The translations under genes and the position numbers were made by a program. Shown here piece by piece: positions 40,501 to 50,179 of a stretch of 64,000 bases of DNA (within the stretch, counting starts at the first letter, position 1; each line of letters starts with the position of its first letter). This DNA is from Streptacidiphilus sp. 4-A2. GTDB lineage: Bacteria; Actinomycetota; Actinomycetes; Streptomycetales; Streptomycetaceae. The DNA lies in assembly GCA_014284505.1 (NCBI GenBank), contig JAAFYY010000003.1, positions 86,208 to 150,207 of the forward strand, in the 5' to 3' direction. The notes beneath the pieces are model-generated. The model searched no databases, was not told where the DNA came from, and was given only the letters and a program-made list of their open reading frames with translations.

Positions 40501-43500
40501 CTTTGGCGACACGACATCCACCGATGATCCCGACGGCAACCTGATCACCTACACCTATAACGCTGACGGCCAGCCGACAGCGGAATCCCAACCGGCCTAC
40601 AAGGCCCCGAACTCCACGAGCCCGGTCACGGCCAGCACCGTGATCCAGTACGACAGCCTGGGCCGACCCTACAGCTCCACAGTCGACCCCTCCGGACTGA
40701 ACCGGACCACGACCACCACTTACGATCAACTCGGCGACGTGGTCCAGATGGCAGAGCCCAAGGTGTCCGGCGGCACCCCTACGTGGCAGTACTCCTACGA
40801 CCTCGACGGCGAACTGCTCTCCACCCAGAACCCCAACGGGGCCGTCACCCGGGCAACCTACGACGACCTGGGGCGGACGATCACCTCAACCCAGGTCGTC
40901 GGCCAGCCCACACCCGCCGCGGATACCACCAGCTTTACCTACGACGACGCAGGCGATCAACTCAGCTTCACCCCACCGGCACCCGAGGGCACGACCAGCT
41001 ACACCTACGACGCCGCAGGCGACAAGCTCACCGCCACAGACGCCCTGAACAACAGCACCTCCTACGGCTACGACCTCGCCGGTGACCTGGTCAGCACGAA
41101 ACTGCCGGACCAGACCACAGCCACCAACACCTACGACCAGGCCGGCAACCCGACTGCAACGAGCAACCTCAGCTCCACCGGCGCGGTACTTTCCAGCACC
41201 TCGGCCACCTACGACGCCGACGGCAACCAGCTCACCACCACAGACGCAAATCAGGCCACCACCAGCTACAGCTACAACGCCGTCGACGACCTCGTGCAGG
41301 AGACGCAGCCCACCACCGCCTCCCACAGCATCATCAGCAACTTCGGCTATGACGGCGACGGCAACCGGACCGCGTACACCGACGGCAACCAGCAGGCCAC
41401 CTACTACACCTACAACACCCTCGGCCTGCCGGAATCCACCATCGACCCGGCCACGCCCGCCTACCCGGACCCGGCCAACCGCACCTACACCACTAGCTAC
41501 GACACCGCAGGCGAACAGGTCCAGCAAACCCTTCCCGGGGCGTCACCACCAACTCGACCTACGACGCCGACGGCAACCAGCTCACCCAGACCGGCACCGG
41601 AGCACAGGCAAACACCACTGCCCGCACCTTCACCTACACGCTCGGCGGACAAACCGCCACCGCCACCGCCGGCAGCTCCAGCAACACCTACACCTACGAC
41701 GACCGCAGCAATCTGCTCACCTCGTCAGGGACGTCCGGCAACGCCAGCTATACCTACAACGCCGACGGCAACATCAGCACCCGCACCGACACCGAAGGCA
41801 CCGCCACCTACGCATACGACGCTGACGGCCGCCTGACCACCGCAAGCGAGCCGCTGACCGGCACCGGCATCACCTACGGATACAACAATGTCAACGAGCT
41901 CACCTCCACCAGCTACAGCACCGGCACCGCCACTCGAACCCTGGGCTACGACCAGCTCCACCGCATCACCAGCGACGTCCTGACCAACCCCAGTGGAGCC
42001 ACCGAGGCATCCGTCACTTACGGCTACAACAACGACAACGACCTCACCAGCAAAACCGTCACCGGCCTCGCCGGTGCCGCAAACAACACCTACACCTACG
42101 ACCAGGCAGACCGCCTCACCTCCTGGAACAACGGAACCACCACCGCCCAGTACGCCTACGACGACGACGGAAACCTCACCCAGTCCAACGGAACCACCAG
42201 CACCTACGACGCCCGCGACCGCCTGGTCAACTCTGCAAACACGACCTACACCTACGACCCGCGCGGCAACCTCGCCACCACAACCACCAACGGCAACACG
42301 ATCACCTCGGTGTATGACGCCTTCAATCAGCTCATCGACGAAGGAACCAACGCCTACACCTACGACGCCCTGGGCCGGCTGACCACCGCCAACACCAACG
42401 CGTTCAGCTACGACGACCTCACCGACAACATCACCTCCGACGGCACACAGACCTTCGATAGCGACCCCGACGGCAACCTCGTCGCCCTCAAGACCAGCAA
42501 CGGCACCGCCGGACTCACCTACAACGACCACCACGACGACCTCGTCGCCACCTACACCCCCAACGGCACCACCCTCAACGGCACGGCTAGCTACACCCCC
42601 TGGGGACAGACCACCGCCACGATCAACGTCACCACAGACCTCGGCTACCAGGACGACTGGACCGACCCCACCTCCCAACTCGTCAACACAGCAGCCCGCT
42701 GGTACGACCCAGCCACCGGAACCTTCACCTCCCGCGACTCCACCAACCTCGACCCCACCTCAACCGTCCAAGCCAACCGCTACACCTACGCCGACGACCA
42801 GCCCCTCGACGCCACCGACCGCAACGGCCACTCACCCGAGTTCCACGTAGGCCCGTCCGACTGCGTGGAAGGAATCCTCTGCCGCTACGCCGGAGCTGGC
42901 GGCATGAATCAGTCAGGAGCGTCCAGCGGTAGCGAAGGAAGCCTTGGCGGCGATGGGGGCCCTGACACCGGCAATCCGAGCGGCGGCAGCGCCGGTAACA
43001 CCTCCGGAACGACAGGAGCGTCGACTGGTAGTACATCTGGTGGCGGCGGCCAGAATGGCGGCGCCGGGGATAGCGGAAGCACCTGGGGCGCTGGCACTGA
43101 TGGCTCGACAGGCGGAGGGACCGGCGATGACGGCTGGCAGGCGCCTCCGCCCCCGCCCCCAACCGCTCAGCAAGGCCTGAACGAGGAACCTGGCGATAGC
43201 AGGCCTACAAGCAACAAGAACCCCAACCCTAATACCGACAACAAGATCACGCAGCAAGACCCCACCAAGCCCGGCAACAGCAAAGACGACCCCTTGAAGG
43301 TCGGGGCCAAGGCCAACACCCGTGCCGATGGAAAGAGCTACACCCCGAGTCAGGGCAGCACGACAAATACCCAAGAAACCTCGGATGAGACCAACTCCTC
43401 CGACGAGTGCGCCCCCGACGACGTGTTCGACGTGCTCGCAGGTGCCGAGTCACCGTGCCTGCCTTGTGGGCCTGGGGCGGCTCCCAATGCTACGTTCCAT

Positions 43501-43896
43501 TGGGACTCCGGAAGTCAGCACGCGTCAATTACTGTGACGTCCGGGGGACGGACGGTGACAACTGATGCGTATCCCCAATATGTAGAGCCACCGTGGGGTG
43601 GCCTCGAGAGTCTCAATGTTCCTCGTATTGTGGCGGCTCCGGCAGAAGGGGAAGGGGTGTTTGCGAAATATTTCACGCTGCCGAACCCAGAGGGTGCCCT
43701 AGAGTACATAGATGAGTCGTTTAAAACGCCACCTTACATGTTCGGCGAATGGAATAAGGTGGATAATAGTTGCATTACCTATTGTTCTGATGTTCTCAGA
43801 AATGGAGGTCTGGATGAATATCTCCCGGGTGAGCCGGGTACTTCCCTCCTCCGTGGATGCATACCGCCAGAGTTGTATGGAAGGCAAGGTGGCTGA
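31553..43896 (+). CDS. RHS/YD-repeat polymorphic toxin with LamG domains (many frameshifts)
   Basis: A giant secreted protein of about 4,100 aa. The order is: signal anchor (SVLALLTVLTVLLTLATQSA) near residue 45; a DNRLRE-like start with VYSRPVHYKQANGTWADIDT; an RHS entry segment at 34030-34210 (GPPLQVTRSYNSLDPRTSGL, FGAGWSSQWDM); FG-GAP-like repeats to 35000; four LamG domains; YD repeats from 38690 to 42830; the RHS closing motif ARWYDPATGTFTSRD followed by NRYTYADDQPLDATD; a Gly/Ser/Thr-rich linker; and a variable C-terminus. At least 15 single-base shifts break the frame before 39800, whereas 39809-41550 and 42310-43896 are open. Given the even codon use and complete domain order I think most are sequence errors. 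Confidence 0.85.
35620..38680 (+). repeat. Array of four LamG/concanavalin-like domains
   Basis: Four homologous units of about 230 residues start at SYWRLNDPAG (35640), SGYWRLSDGSG (36515), LGFWPLDDASG (37240) and IGYWRLDDPD (37985). Each goes on to a LWFK/LWFR strand, SYQ...ALYVGTDG, a DDGKWH segment and TLYLDG, the LamG pattern. They would bind carbohydrate or receptor on a target. Confidence 0.85.
43470..43896 (+). other. RHS C-terminal toxin tip, possible permuted papain-like fold
   Basis: After the linker the last 140 residues differ from the rest and are lower in GC. Conserved-looking elements are WDSGSQHASITVTSGGRTV, a middle strand region KYFTLPNPEGALEYIDE, and DNSCITYCSDVLRNGGL. 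A His in an early strand followed by a Cys at the start of a helix is the order of circularly permuted papain-like (NlpC/P60-related) enzymes. The assignment is inference from this pattern; the domain could be something else. Confidence 0.4.
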
Positions 43897-44302
43897 TCAG
43901 ATGGACGCATATGTGAATCCATATCAGGTATTTATCGATGTACTCGCTCATCGCTATTCGGGTGCACAGCGCCGAGCCCTGACTGGAGATTTGATCGCCG
44001 CCTATGCGGAAATTAACCATCTCTTGGCGCGGACCAAAGGCAAACTGAGAGGGGCTGTGTGGTCTGACTGCGCCGCTGAACTTGAGAGATGCATGAGTCT
44101 TTATGGAGCTGCGTGGCGGCGGTTTTCTGCAGAGATTTTCGACGGCGACACTTGCGATGATGGTGCGAGTATCTCCCCGTCTCCTTTGCTGGGGCCGGAG
44201 ACGACGCAGGCCTTTCAGGAAGCCGCAGAAGGGCTCCGTGCGGTGCTCGACGCCATGAGGAGAGAGTCTCGCCTGATTGGCTGTGAGAGTTGGATTCGCT
44301 AG
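43814..44302 (+). CDS. Candidate immunity protein for the RHS toxin
   Basis: 162 aa, start ATG 43814 with GGAGGT 5 bp upstream, overlapping the last 83 bp of the toxin gene in another frame. Starts MNISRVSRVLPSSVDAYRQS. All-helical, soluble: VFIDVLAHRYSGAQRRALTG, LIAAYAEINHLLARTKGKLR and CAAELERCMSLYGAAWRRFS. Position right behind the toxin tip, overlap and lower GC are typical of cognate immunity genes. I do not recognise an Imm family. Confidence 0.55.
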   Translation: MNISRVSRVLPSSVDAYRQSCMEGKVADQMDAYVNPYQVFIDVLAHRYSGAQRRALTGDLIAAYAEINHLLARTKGKLRGAVWSDCAAELERCMSLYGAAWRRFSAEIFDGDTCDDGASISPSPLLGPETTQAFQEAAEGLRAVLDAMRRESRLIGCESWIR

Positions 44303-44365
44303 TGTCCCGTGCCTGAAATTCGATGCATATGTGTAGCGTTGCTCCGTGGCGCGAATGGACGGCCG

Positions 44366-44704
44366 ATGGCCAAGCTGACATTGACGGACGAGGAATGCGA
44401 GACATTGGTCTGCTGGTCGCGGCGGGCCAAGTCTTCACAGGCACTGGCACAACGCTGCCGCATCGTTCTCGGCTGTGCGGACGAGAAGTCGAACCGGGTG
44501 GTCGCCGATGAGCTGGGCATCTAGCAGCAGACGGTCGGCAAGTGGCGAAGGCGTTTCCTGGAGAGCCGGCAGGAGGACCTGGCCGACGAGAAACGACCCG
44601 GCGCCCCGAGGAAGATCGGTGATGACCAGGTCGAGGACCTGGTCATCGCCACGCTGGAGCGCACTCCCAGGGGCGCGACCCACTGGTCGCGCGCGTCCAT
44701 GGCC
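44366..44704 (+). pseudogene. IS630-family transposase N-terminus with internal stop
   Basis: Start ATG 44366 (MAKLTLTDEECETLVCWSRR) and helix-turn-helix SSQALAQRCRIVLGCADEKS. An in-frame TAG at 44522 interrupts LGI-stop-QQTVGKWRRRFLES, then KRPGAPRKIGDDQVEDLVIA and ATHWSRASMA follow. The DDE domain is missing beyond 44704. It is a remnant. Confidence 0.85.
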
Positions 44705-44902
44705 GCCAAGGCGTGCAGGGCGGCCTCGATTGGTTCGCCGACGTGCTTCCCGGCGAGCCGGTGGTGTTCGACGCTCCAGACTGCCAACGACCGCTCGATG
44801 CGTCTCGCGGCGAAGCTGGGATTCACCGAGGTGGAGCGGTTCGAGGAGCACGGCGCCGAGCAGTGGCTCAGCGTGTGGTCCTCGGTCACGCCGTCCAGTT
44901 GA
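44703..44902 (+). pseudogene. GNAT (RimJ/RimL-type) acetyltransferase C-terminal fragment
   Basis: One frame begins LDWFADVLPGEPVV, and after a shift the next frame gives TANDRSMRLAAKLGFTEVER and FEEHGAEQWLSVWSSVTPS with stop at 44902. NDRSMRLAAKLGF is the typical acetyl-CoA-binding end of RimJ/RimL N-acetyltransferases. Only the last 65 or so residues remain, joined directly to the IS630 remnant. Confidence 0.75.
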
Positions 44903-44934
44903 GCTCGTGCCCGGCAGCTTGGATGCACAGCGCC

Positions 44935-45574
44935 AGCGTCCAGCGGGTCGGTGAGCGGTGCGGACGCCGCCGGGTCGCGGGCCGATACGCCAGGCCGGCT
45001 TTCAGGGCCGGCAGCGCATGCGGGGCCAACGCACCACGGTCCCGGACTCGCGCGCCGCCTCACGGGAGTTCGGGCCCGACCCGGTGGTGGTGGACACAGG
45101 CTGGTGCGGCGACATCACCCACATCCCCACGCAGGAGGGCTGGCTCTACCTGGCCACCGTCATCGACAGCGCCTCGCGGCGCGTCGTCGGCTGGGCAACC
45201 GCCGACCACCTGCGTACCGAACTCGTCGCCGATGCCCTGCGAGCCGCCTGCCACAACGTCGACCCGACGGCCCAGTGGCCTTCCAGTCGGATCGCGGCTG
45301 CCAGTCCACCAGTCGCGAGCTCACCGACCTGGCAGGTGTGTTGGGAGTCAGGCTGTCGGTCCGTCGCACTGGGCAGTGCTGTGACAATGCGCTCGCCGAG
45401 TCCTTCTTTGCGACGCTGAAGCGGGAGTTGCTCGGCGGCAGGCCGTGGCCCACCTGGGCAACGGCCCATACCGCGATCTTCGAGTGGATCGAAGGCTGGT
45501 ATAATATGTGCAGGCTGCAGAGCAGCCTTAGCTACCGCAGTCCCGCCGAGTACGAGACCGTCCTTGCGGCCTGA
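44935..45574 (+). pseudogene. IS3-family transposase (OrfB) remnant
   Basis: The catalytic domain in two frames: VVDTGWCGDITHIPTQEGWL, YLATVIDSASRRVVGWATAD, then after a shift FQSDRGCQSTSRELTDLAG and NALAESFFATLKRELL, ending SYRSPAEYETVLAA. The DDE residues (GDIT, SDRG, AESFF) are present but OrfA and the start of OrfB are missing. The right end TGTCCGTCAAAGCGGAGCAA (about 45591) looks like the IS3 terminal repeat. Confidence 0.85.
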
Positions 45575-45787
45575 CCGCCACAACCGCAGTGTGTCCGTCA
45601 AAGCGGAGCAAGCTCAGCCACGTCATAGATTTAGGGGCTCTGGCTCAAGTTCCCGGTGATGCTGGTGATCCCGAGAAGCCCGGTATTGCATCAGTCGGCT
45701 TCCCGTTGACTACAGGGCCCCCGAGATCGCCAACAGCATCAGGTCCGTGATCGACCGACAACCAGTGTCCCAGCCGGGTCATTGGTT

Positions 45788-46400
45788 TCAGTCGAAGGCT
45801 ACGACGAGTCGGACGGTCTGGTCACCGATGCGGTCCGCCAGGGCCTTCATGATAGAGAAGAACTGCGGCCAATGGGAGTCCGAGCCCAGGAGGGTGCGGG
45901 CAGTCATCGGTTTGTATCTGATGTGCAGGTCGTCGGCGGTCCATTCCAGGTGTTTGGTCGAGGGGGTCCGGGCCGGTGGCGGTGGTCTGACGGCAGTGGT
46001 CACGTCGGCGGGTCGGGGGGCCGGGACGAGCCGCTCGTGCAGCGGTGCGGGCAGCTACAGCTTTAACCAGGTCAGCCGTCCAATGAAGTGCTCTGGCAAG
46101 GGGGTTGGATCAAGGTCGGCGAGCTGCGCCCGGGTCACCCAGGTCGCCCCGTTCAAGTCCCCTTCGGCTACGGACGGATGCAGCCGTGCGTGCAGCCAGG
46201 TCGGCCGGCAGTCCGCGGTCGGCAGCGAGGGGAATGCCGGCGTGGTTCCTTACGTCGAACGGAAACCCGAAGGCCGCATAGTCGGTCTGGTGGCACAGGG
46301 GCCACAGGTCCATCGCGGCAACCCATGGCTCGCCCTCGTGGAAGTCGGTGCTGGCGCCGGGGTGGCGAGATTCAATGCCCCCGTGGATGTCCGTGCCCAT
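45788..46400 (-). CDS. Hypothetical protein (frameshifted)
   Basis: About 200 aa read across two or three frames: start MGTDIHGGIESRHPGASTDF at 46400, then EGEPWVAAMDLWPLCHQTDY, AAFGFPFDVRNHAGIPLAAD, then a joint near 46200-46070 (GATWVTRAQLADLDPTPLPE) and finally EWTADDLHIRYKPMTARTLL to FFSIMKALADRIGDQTVRLV. The start resembles actinomycete proteins beginning MGTDIHG whose function is unknown. There is no catalytic motif I can name. Confidence 0.5.
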
Positions 46401-46678
46401 GCCACTGGACACTGCAAGCCTTCGCCGGCGGGTGCTCGTGGTTATACGTCGGGGTCAATGAGGGAGGAGAGCAACTGCCATCGAGCAGGCTCCCGTGAAG
46501 GACGGGTGCTCGGGATGGACGTTCCGGCCCCCCGCTCCTGCCCTGGTCTGTCCCTCCACGCAGACCGGCCTGTGTTCTGAGGGTGCTTGCCAGATGTGCA
46601 TGAGAGCACGGAAAGCTAGTTGACGGCAGGTCAGGTCGGGTCAGGGGCTCGGGTCTCTCGCCTGCTTGGAGCCGCTGG

Positions 46679-47182
46679 TCAACCACTCGGTGCGGAGTGC
46701 CGGTCGTTGCATCGAGGGCCTTTGGCGATGGTGGCCTGTAGAACGGTGCCTGGGTGGCTGGGGCTGGGGAGGTCCCAGTTGGTGGCGAGTGCGTGGATGA
46801 TCTGCGTGCTCAGCGTGTCGTCGGCGTCCAGGAGGCTGCGGGGCTGCACGGACGGATGTGCTGTGTCGGTCAGGTTGAGTGTGCAGGTGACGGTGTCGCT
46901 CTGCTCGGCCAGCCCGATCCATCCGCCGGGGGCCCGGCCGCGGGGCCTTGTGATGCGGATGGCTTGGAGGAGGAGTTCGTGGGCGACGCTGGTGACGGTC
47001 TCGGCCTGCTGCGGCAGATGCCACCAGCTCAGGGTCGCGCGGGTGAACCTACGGATGTCGGCGAGATTGGCGGGGGTCCAGGTGACCTTGTGGGCGGCGA
47101 AGGCGGGCACACCCAGTCCCATGGCGAAGCCCCAGCGGTAGCGCCCGTCCAGGGGGGTGGCTGGGTAGTGGGAGGAGTGCAC
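46679..47182 (-). CDS. HATPase-type regulatory kinase-like ATP-binding protein
   Basis: 167 aa from GTG 47182, ribosome site GGGAGA. KVTWTPANLADIRRFTRATL, then WWHLPQQAETVTSVAHELLL and QAIRITRPRGRAPGGWIGLA are typical of the single-domain Streptomyces ATP-binding proteins related to anti-sigma factors of the SpoIIAB/RsbW type. The N-box asparagine is not obvious (HELLLQAI in place of HELxxNAI), so ATP binding may be altered. It is divergent from the DUF397-XRE pair, as is common for these regulators. Confidence 0.65.
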   Translation of the reverse strand: MHSSHYPATPLDGRYRWGFAMGLGVPAFAAHKVTWTPANLADIRRFTRATLSWWHLPQQAETVTSVAHELLLQAIRITRPRGRAPGGWIGLAEQSDTVTCTLNLTDTAHPSVQPRSLLDADDTLSTQIIHALATNWDLPSPSHPGTVLQATIAKGPRCNDRHSAPSG

Positions 47183-47397
47183 GTCATCTCCCGGCAGGGG
47201 GTGGCTTTCTGACCAGGGTAGCCGCCGGGAGCACTCGTTTGGGGGACTTTCCCGGCGGCCGCTGGTCGCTAGTATTCCCAGGACCCGGCCCCGTGCAATT
47301 GCATATGCGATTTCAGAATCGAACATCGGGGTTCTCTGTGCACGTCGACGGATTTCCCGGCACGGGGTTTTCGAACAGTATGGCGAGAGGTGTGACG

Positions 47398-47634
47398 ATG
47401 CGAAGCATCCGGAACGGCGTGTCGGCTTCCCAGCTGGGGGAGGTCGCCTGGCTCAAGAGCAGCGCGAGTACGGCGCAGGGGAACTGCGTGGAGATGGCCC
47501 CGCTCGACGGTGGCGAGGTCGCGGTCCGCAACTCCCGTGACCCGCACGGTCCCGCACTGGTGTTCACACGCCCGGAGATCGCAGCACTCGCGGTCGGCGT
47601 CAAGGCCGGGGAATTCGACTTCCTGACGGTCTGA
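47398..47634 (+). CDS. DUF397 domain protein
   Basis: 78 aa starting MRSIRNGVSASQLGEVAWLK with GAGAGGTGTG before the ATG. EVAWLKSSASTAQGNCVEMA, then EVAVRNSRDPHGPALVFT are the DUF397 hallmark. DUF397 proteins nearly always sit beside an XRE/DUF5753 regulator, as here, and are thought to antagonise it, as in the bldB/whiJ-type systems. Confidence 0.9.
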   Translation: MRSIRNGVSASQLGEVAWLKSSASTAQGNCVEMAPLDGGEVAVRNSRDPHGPALVFTRPEIAALAVGVKAGEFDFLTV

Positions 47635-47724
47635 ATATCCCACAGATAGTAGGTGATGCGGGGGACGTGCGGGCCCGGTTCTGGGATGATGGGCGGCACC
47701 TTGCCGAAATCCCCTGGAGCCCGC

Positions 47725-48652
47725 ATGTCTCCCAGCTCCCAAGCCGCCCGTGACCAGGAGCTCGCCCCCGCTGTCCCACTCAGCCGTATCACTGGCGACA
47801 AGCCTGTCGCGGCGGCCAAGCTCCTGGGTGCGCACCTGCGGAACCTGCGTGTGGAGCGGGGGCTTGCCATCAAGGACGTCGCCCCCCGGATCCGGGCCTC
47901 GATCTCCAAGATCAGCCGGATGGAACGCGGGGAGAACATGCCCAGCGAACGCGACGTCTGGGACCTGGTGGACTTCTACGGTGTCCGCGACGCCCACCGC
48001 AAGCTGGAGATCGGCGACCTCCTGCGCCAGGTCAAGGCGCCGGTGTGGTGGCAGCAGTACAGCGACCTGACCCCGGGCTGGATGCGGCGGCTGATCGGCC
48101 TGGAGGACTCGGCACAGGAGATCCGCACCTACGAGATGGTCGTGGTCCCCGGCCTCCTGCAGACCTCCGACTACACCCGCGCCGTGGTCAAGGCCGGCCT
48201 GCCCAACGCACTGCCGCACGAGATCGAGCGCCGCGTGGCACTGAGGGCGGAACGCCAGCGCATCCTGGAGGGCCCCGGCACTCCGCGGCTTCGGGTCCTG
48301 CTGGACGAGAGCGTCCTGCAACGCCCGCGCGGGGGAGCGCAGGTGATGGTCCAGCAGCTGCGGCACCTCAAGCGGATGGCCCTGCGCCCCGGTGTCTCGA
48401 TCCGTGTCGTGCGCTACGTGCGCGCGGCCAACATCACGCCCCCACGCCGATCACCTACATGAAGTTCGAGGTGGGGGGTCTGCCCGAGATGGTGTACCTG
48501 GAGTACGCGGCAGCGCGGTCTACCTCAACGCCCCGGAGGACCTGCGGGCCCACCGGCACATCCTGGATGAACTCGCCGCCGCGGCCGAGAGCCGCACGTC
48601 CACGCTCGCGATGCTGGACCAGGCGATCGCGCAGTTCTCCGAGGGAGTGTGA
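47725..48652 (+). CDS. XRE/DUF5753 transcriptional regulator (frameshifts near 3' end)
   Basis: Start MSPSSQAARDQELAPAVPLS at 47725. The helix-turn-helix is AHLRNLRVERGLAIKDVAPR with SISKISRMERGE; the DUF5753 domain has EIRTYEMVVVPGLLQTSDYT and LRVLLDESVLQRPRGGAQVM. Two shifts near 48438 and 48512 move it to PITYMKFEVGGLPEMVYLEY and LDELAAAAESRTSTLAMLD. It pairs with DUF397 as a regulatory unit; many Streptomyces carry dozens of them. Confidence 0.85.
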
Positions 48653-48688
48653 CCACACCTGGGTCCCAAGCGTGTCGCGGGCGTGTCT

Positions 48689-49535
48689 TCAGGGGTGGGG
48701 ATGCTGGCGACGCCCCCGTACTCGGTCCACTCGAAGGACTTCTGGCGGGGTGTGACTTCGGAGTCGGGGAACCAGCGGCTGACCTCGGTCAGGCCCGGCG
48801 GGGTGATGATGTCGAAGCCGTCGAAGAAGCCAAGGACGTCGCTCTCCTCGCGGACCCGGCCCCAGCGGCCGCCGGTGCTCTCGCGCATGAACTCGGTGAC
48901 GCCCTCGCGGATCTCCGCGGAAGGGCTTACGAGCTGGCAGATCAGGATAAAGCTTCCTGCAGGCAGCCTGTCGGCGACGCTGCGCACGAGCTCGCCCGGG
49001 CCATCGGAGTCGGGATGCAGTGCAGGACACTGTTGAACAGTGCGGCGGTGGGCTCGCCGCGGCGGATGAGCCGCTCTACTTCGGGGTGCGCGAAGATGGC
49101 GTCCGTGTTGGTCATCTCGGCCTGGATGACGGCCGTCTCGTCGTCGTCTCGTCCAGCAGCATCCGGCCATGGGCCAGGACGATGGGTCGTTGTCGATGTA
49201 GACGACCCGCGAGCTGCGGTCCACGCCCTGCGCGACCTGGTGGACGTTGTTCTGCGTGGGCAGCCCCGACCCGTGGTCGATGAACTGCCGGATCCCGAAC
49301 CGCCGCGCGAGCATGTCCACCGCCCGCACCAGGAAGGCCCGGTTGTTCAGGGCCAGCTCCTTCGTACTAGGGACGATCTTGAGCAGTTCCTCGCACGCGT
49401 CCTGGTCACTGGATAGTTGTCCGTGCCCCCCAGTAACCAGTCGTACATCCGCGCCACGCTCGGCGTTCCGATGTCGAGGAGTGAGAAATACCTTTCCGGT
49501 CCTGGCCCATTCGTCCTCCCAGCACACCGCCCCAC
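48689..49535 (-). CDS. SAV2177-type (DUF574) SAM-dependent methyltransferase (frameshifted)
   Basis: About 280 aa in several frames: start 49535, SLLDIGTPSVARMYDWLLGG with TDNYPV; then QDACEELLKIVPSTKELALN, NRAFLVRAVDMLARRFGIRQ, FIDHGSGLPTQNNVHQVAQG (SAM-binding motif I) and VVYIDNDP. A piece in the middle (ERLIRRGEPTAALFNSVLHC) and the final part (SPSAEIREGVTEFMRESTGG, then ESDVLGFFDGFDIITPPGL) complete it. The frame ends naturally near 48689 if the run at 48692-48700 is corrected. Such enzymes are abundant in Streptomyces beside XRE/DUF397 units; substrates are unknown. Confidence 0.8.
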
Positions 49536-49688
49536 CCTGGGGCCGACCGTGTAACTGCCGAGTGTAGGAGGAGAATTCAGAGGCCCGCCAGTCGCTCGAA
49601 CGCGTGAACGCGATGCGCAGGTGACCCCTGTGTTCGATTGAGGTGGGAGAGAGTAATTCCCGGGCGCCGGCCGCGCCCGGGAAGCCGG

Positions 49689-50155
49689 TCAGGACCGCTC
49701 GGTCAGCGCGCGCAGCCACTGCGACCCAAGGACCCGCTCAGCCGTCAGCACCCGCACCGCGGCCTCGGAGGGGGTGACACCCGTCACCTGGGCCACATCG
49801 GTCAGCGTCAGCCCCAGACGGTAGTGCAGCAAAGCAGCGTCGGCCTGCGCGGGAGCCAGCAGCCCGTACAGCCCACTGCTGTCCCGCTGCCCGACAGCGG
49901 AGCGCTCGGCCGCATCGTCGACGGCCCGTCCCAGGGCGGTCCAGGCCTCCCGCGCCGGGCAGGCCCGCTCAGCACAGAGGCCCACCGCAGAGCGAGGTCC
50001 TCCAGAACCGCCTCGACCACCACCGGCGCCGAACTGCCGATCCTGGCATGGGCGTACTCCAGGAAGTACCCGCGACGGGCCGTGCAGAAGGCACCCAGGT
50101 CAGTCGGTGTCGCCCCAGTACTGCTTGCCACGCCCTCCTCCTTCTTGTCCGGCAT
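49689..50155 (-). CDS. Sigma-factor-like HTH protein (one frameshift)
   Basis: About 155 aa: FCTARRGYFLEYAHARIGSS from start 50155, APVVVEAVLEDLALRWASVL, then a shift near 49975, AREAWTALGRAVDDAAERSA, and a helix-turn-helix LLHYRLGLTLTDVAQVTGVT with PSEAAVRVLTAERVL. This is the order of a short region 2 and region 4 as in ECF sigma factors, though the -10 recognition part is weak. It is 25 bp downstream of the zinc-finger/XRE gene. Confidence 0.55.
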
Positions 50156-50179
50156 CAGCGATCACATACCGTGTGCCCC

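Noticed and set aside
41725..42678. Gly/Val-rich minus-strand frame opposite the YD repeats
   Set aside because: The repeat regularity is the antisense image of the YD repeats; no independent gene signal.
45747..46580. 277-residue plus-strand frame
   Set aside because: It overlaps the minus-strand MGTDIHG protein whose text is more protein-like; the plus frame has no motif or ribosome site.
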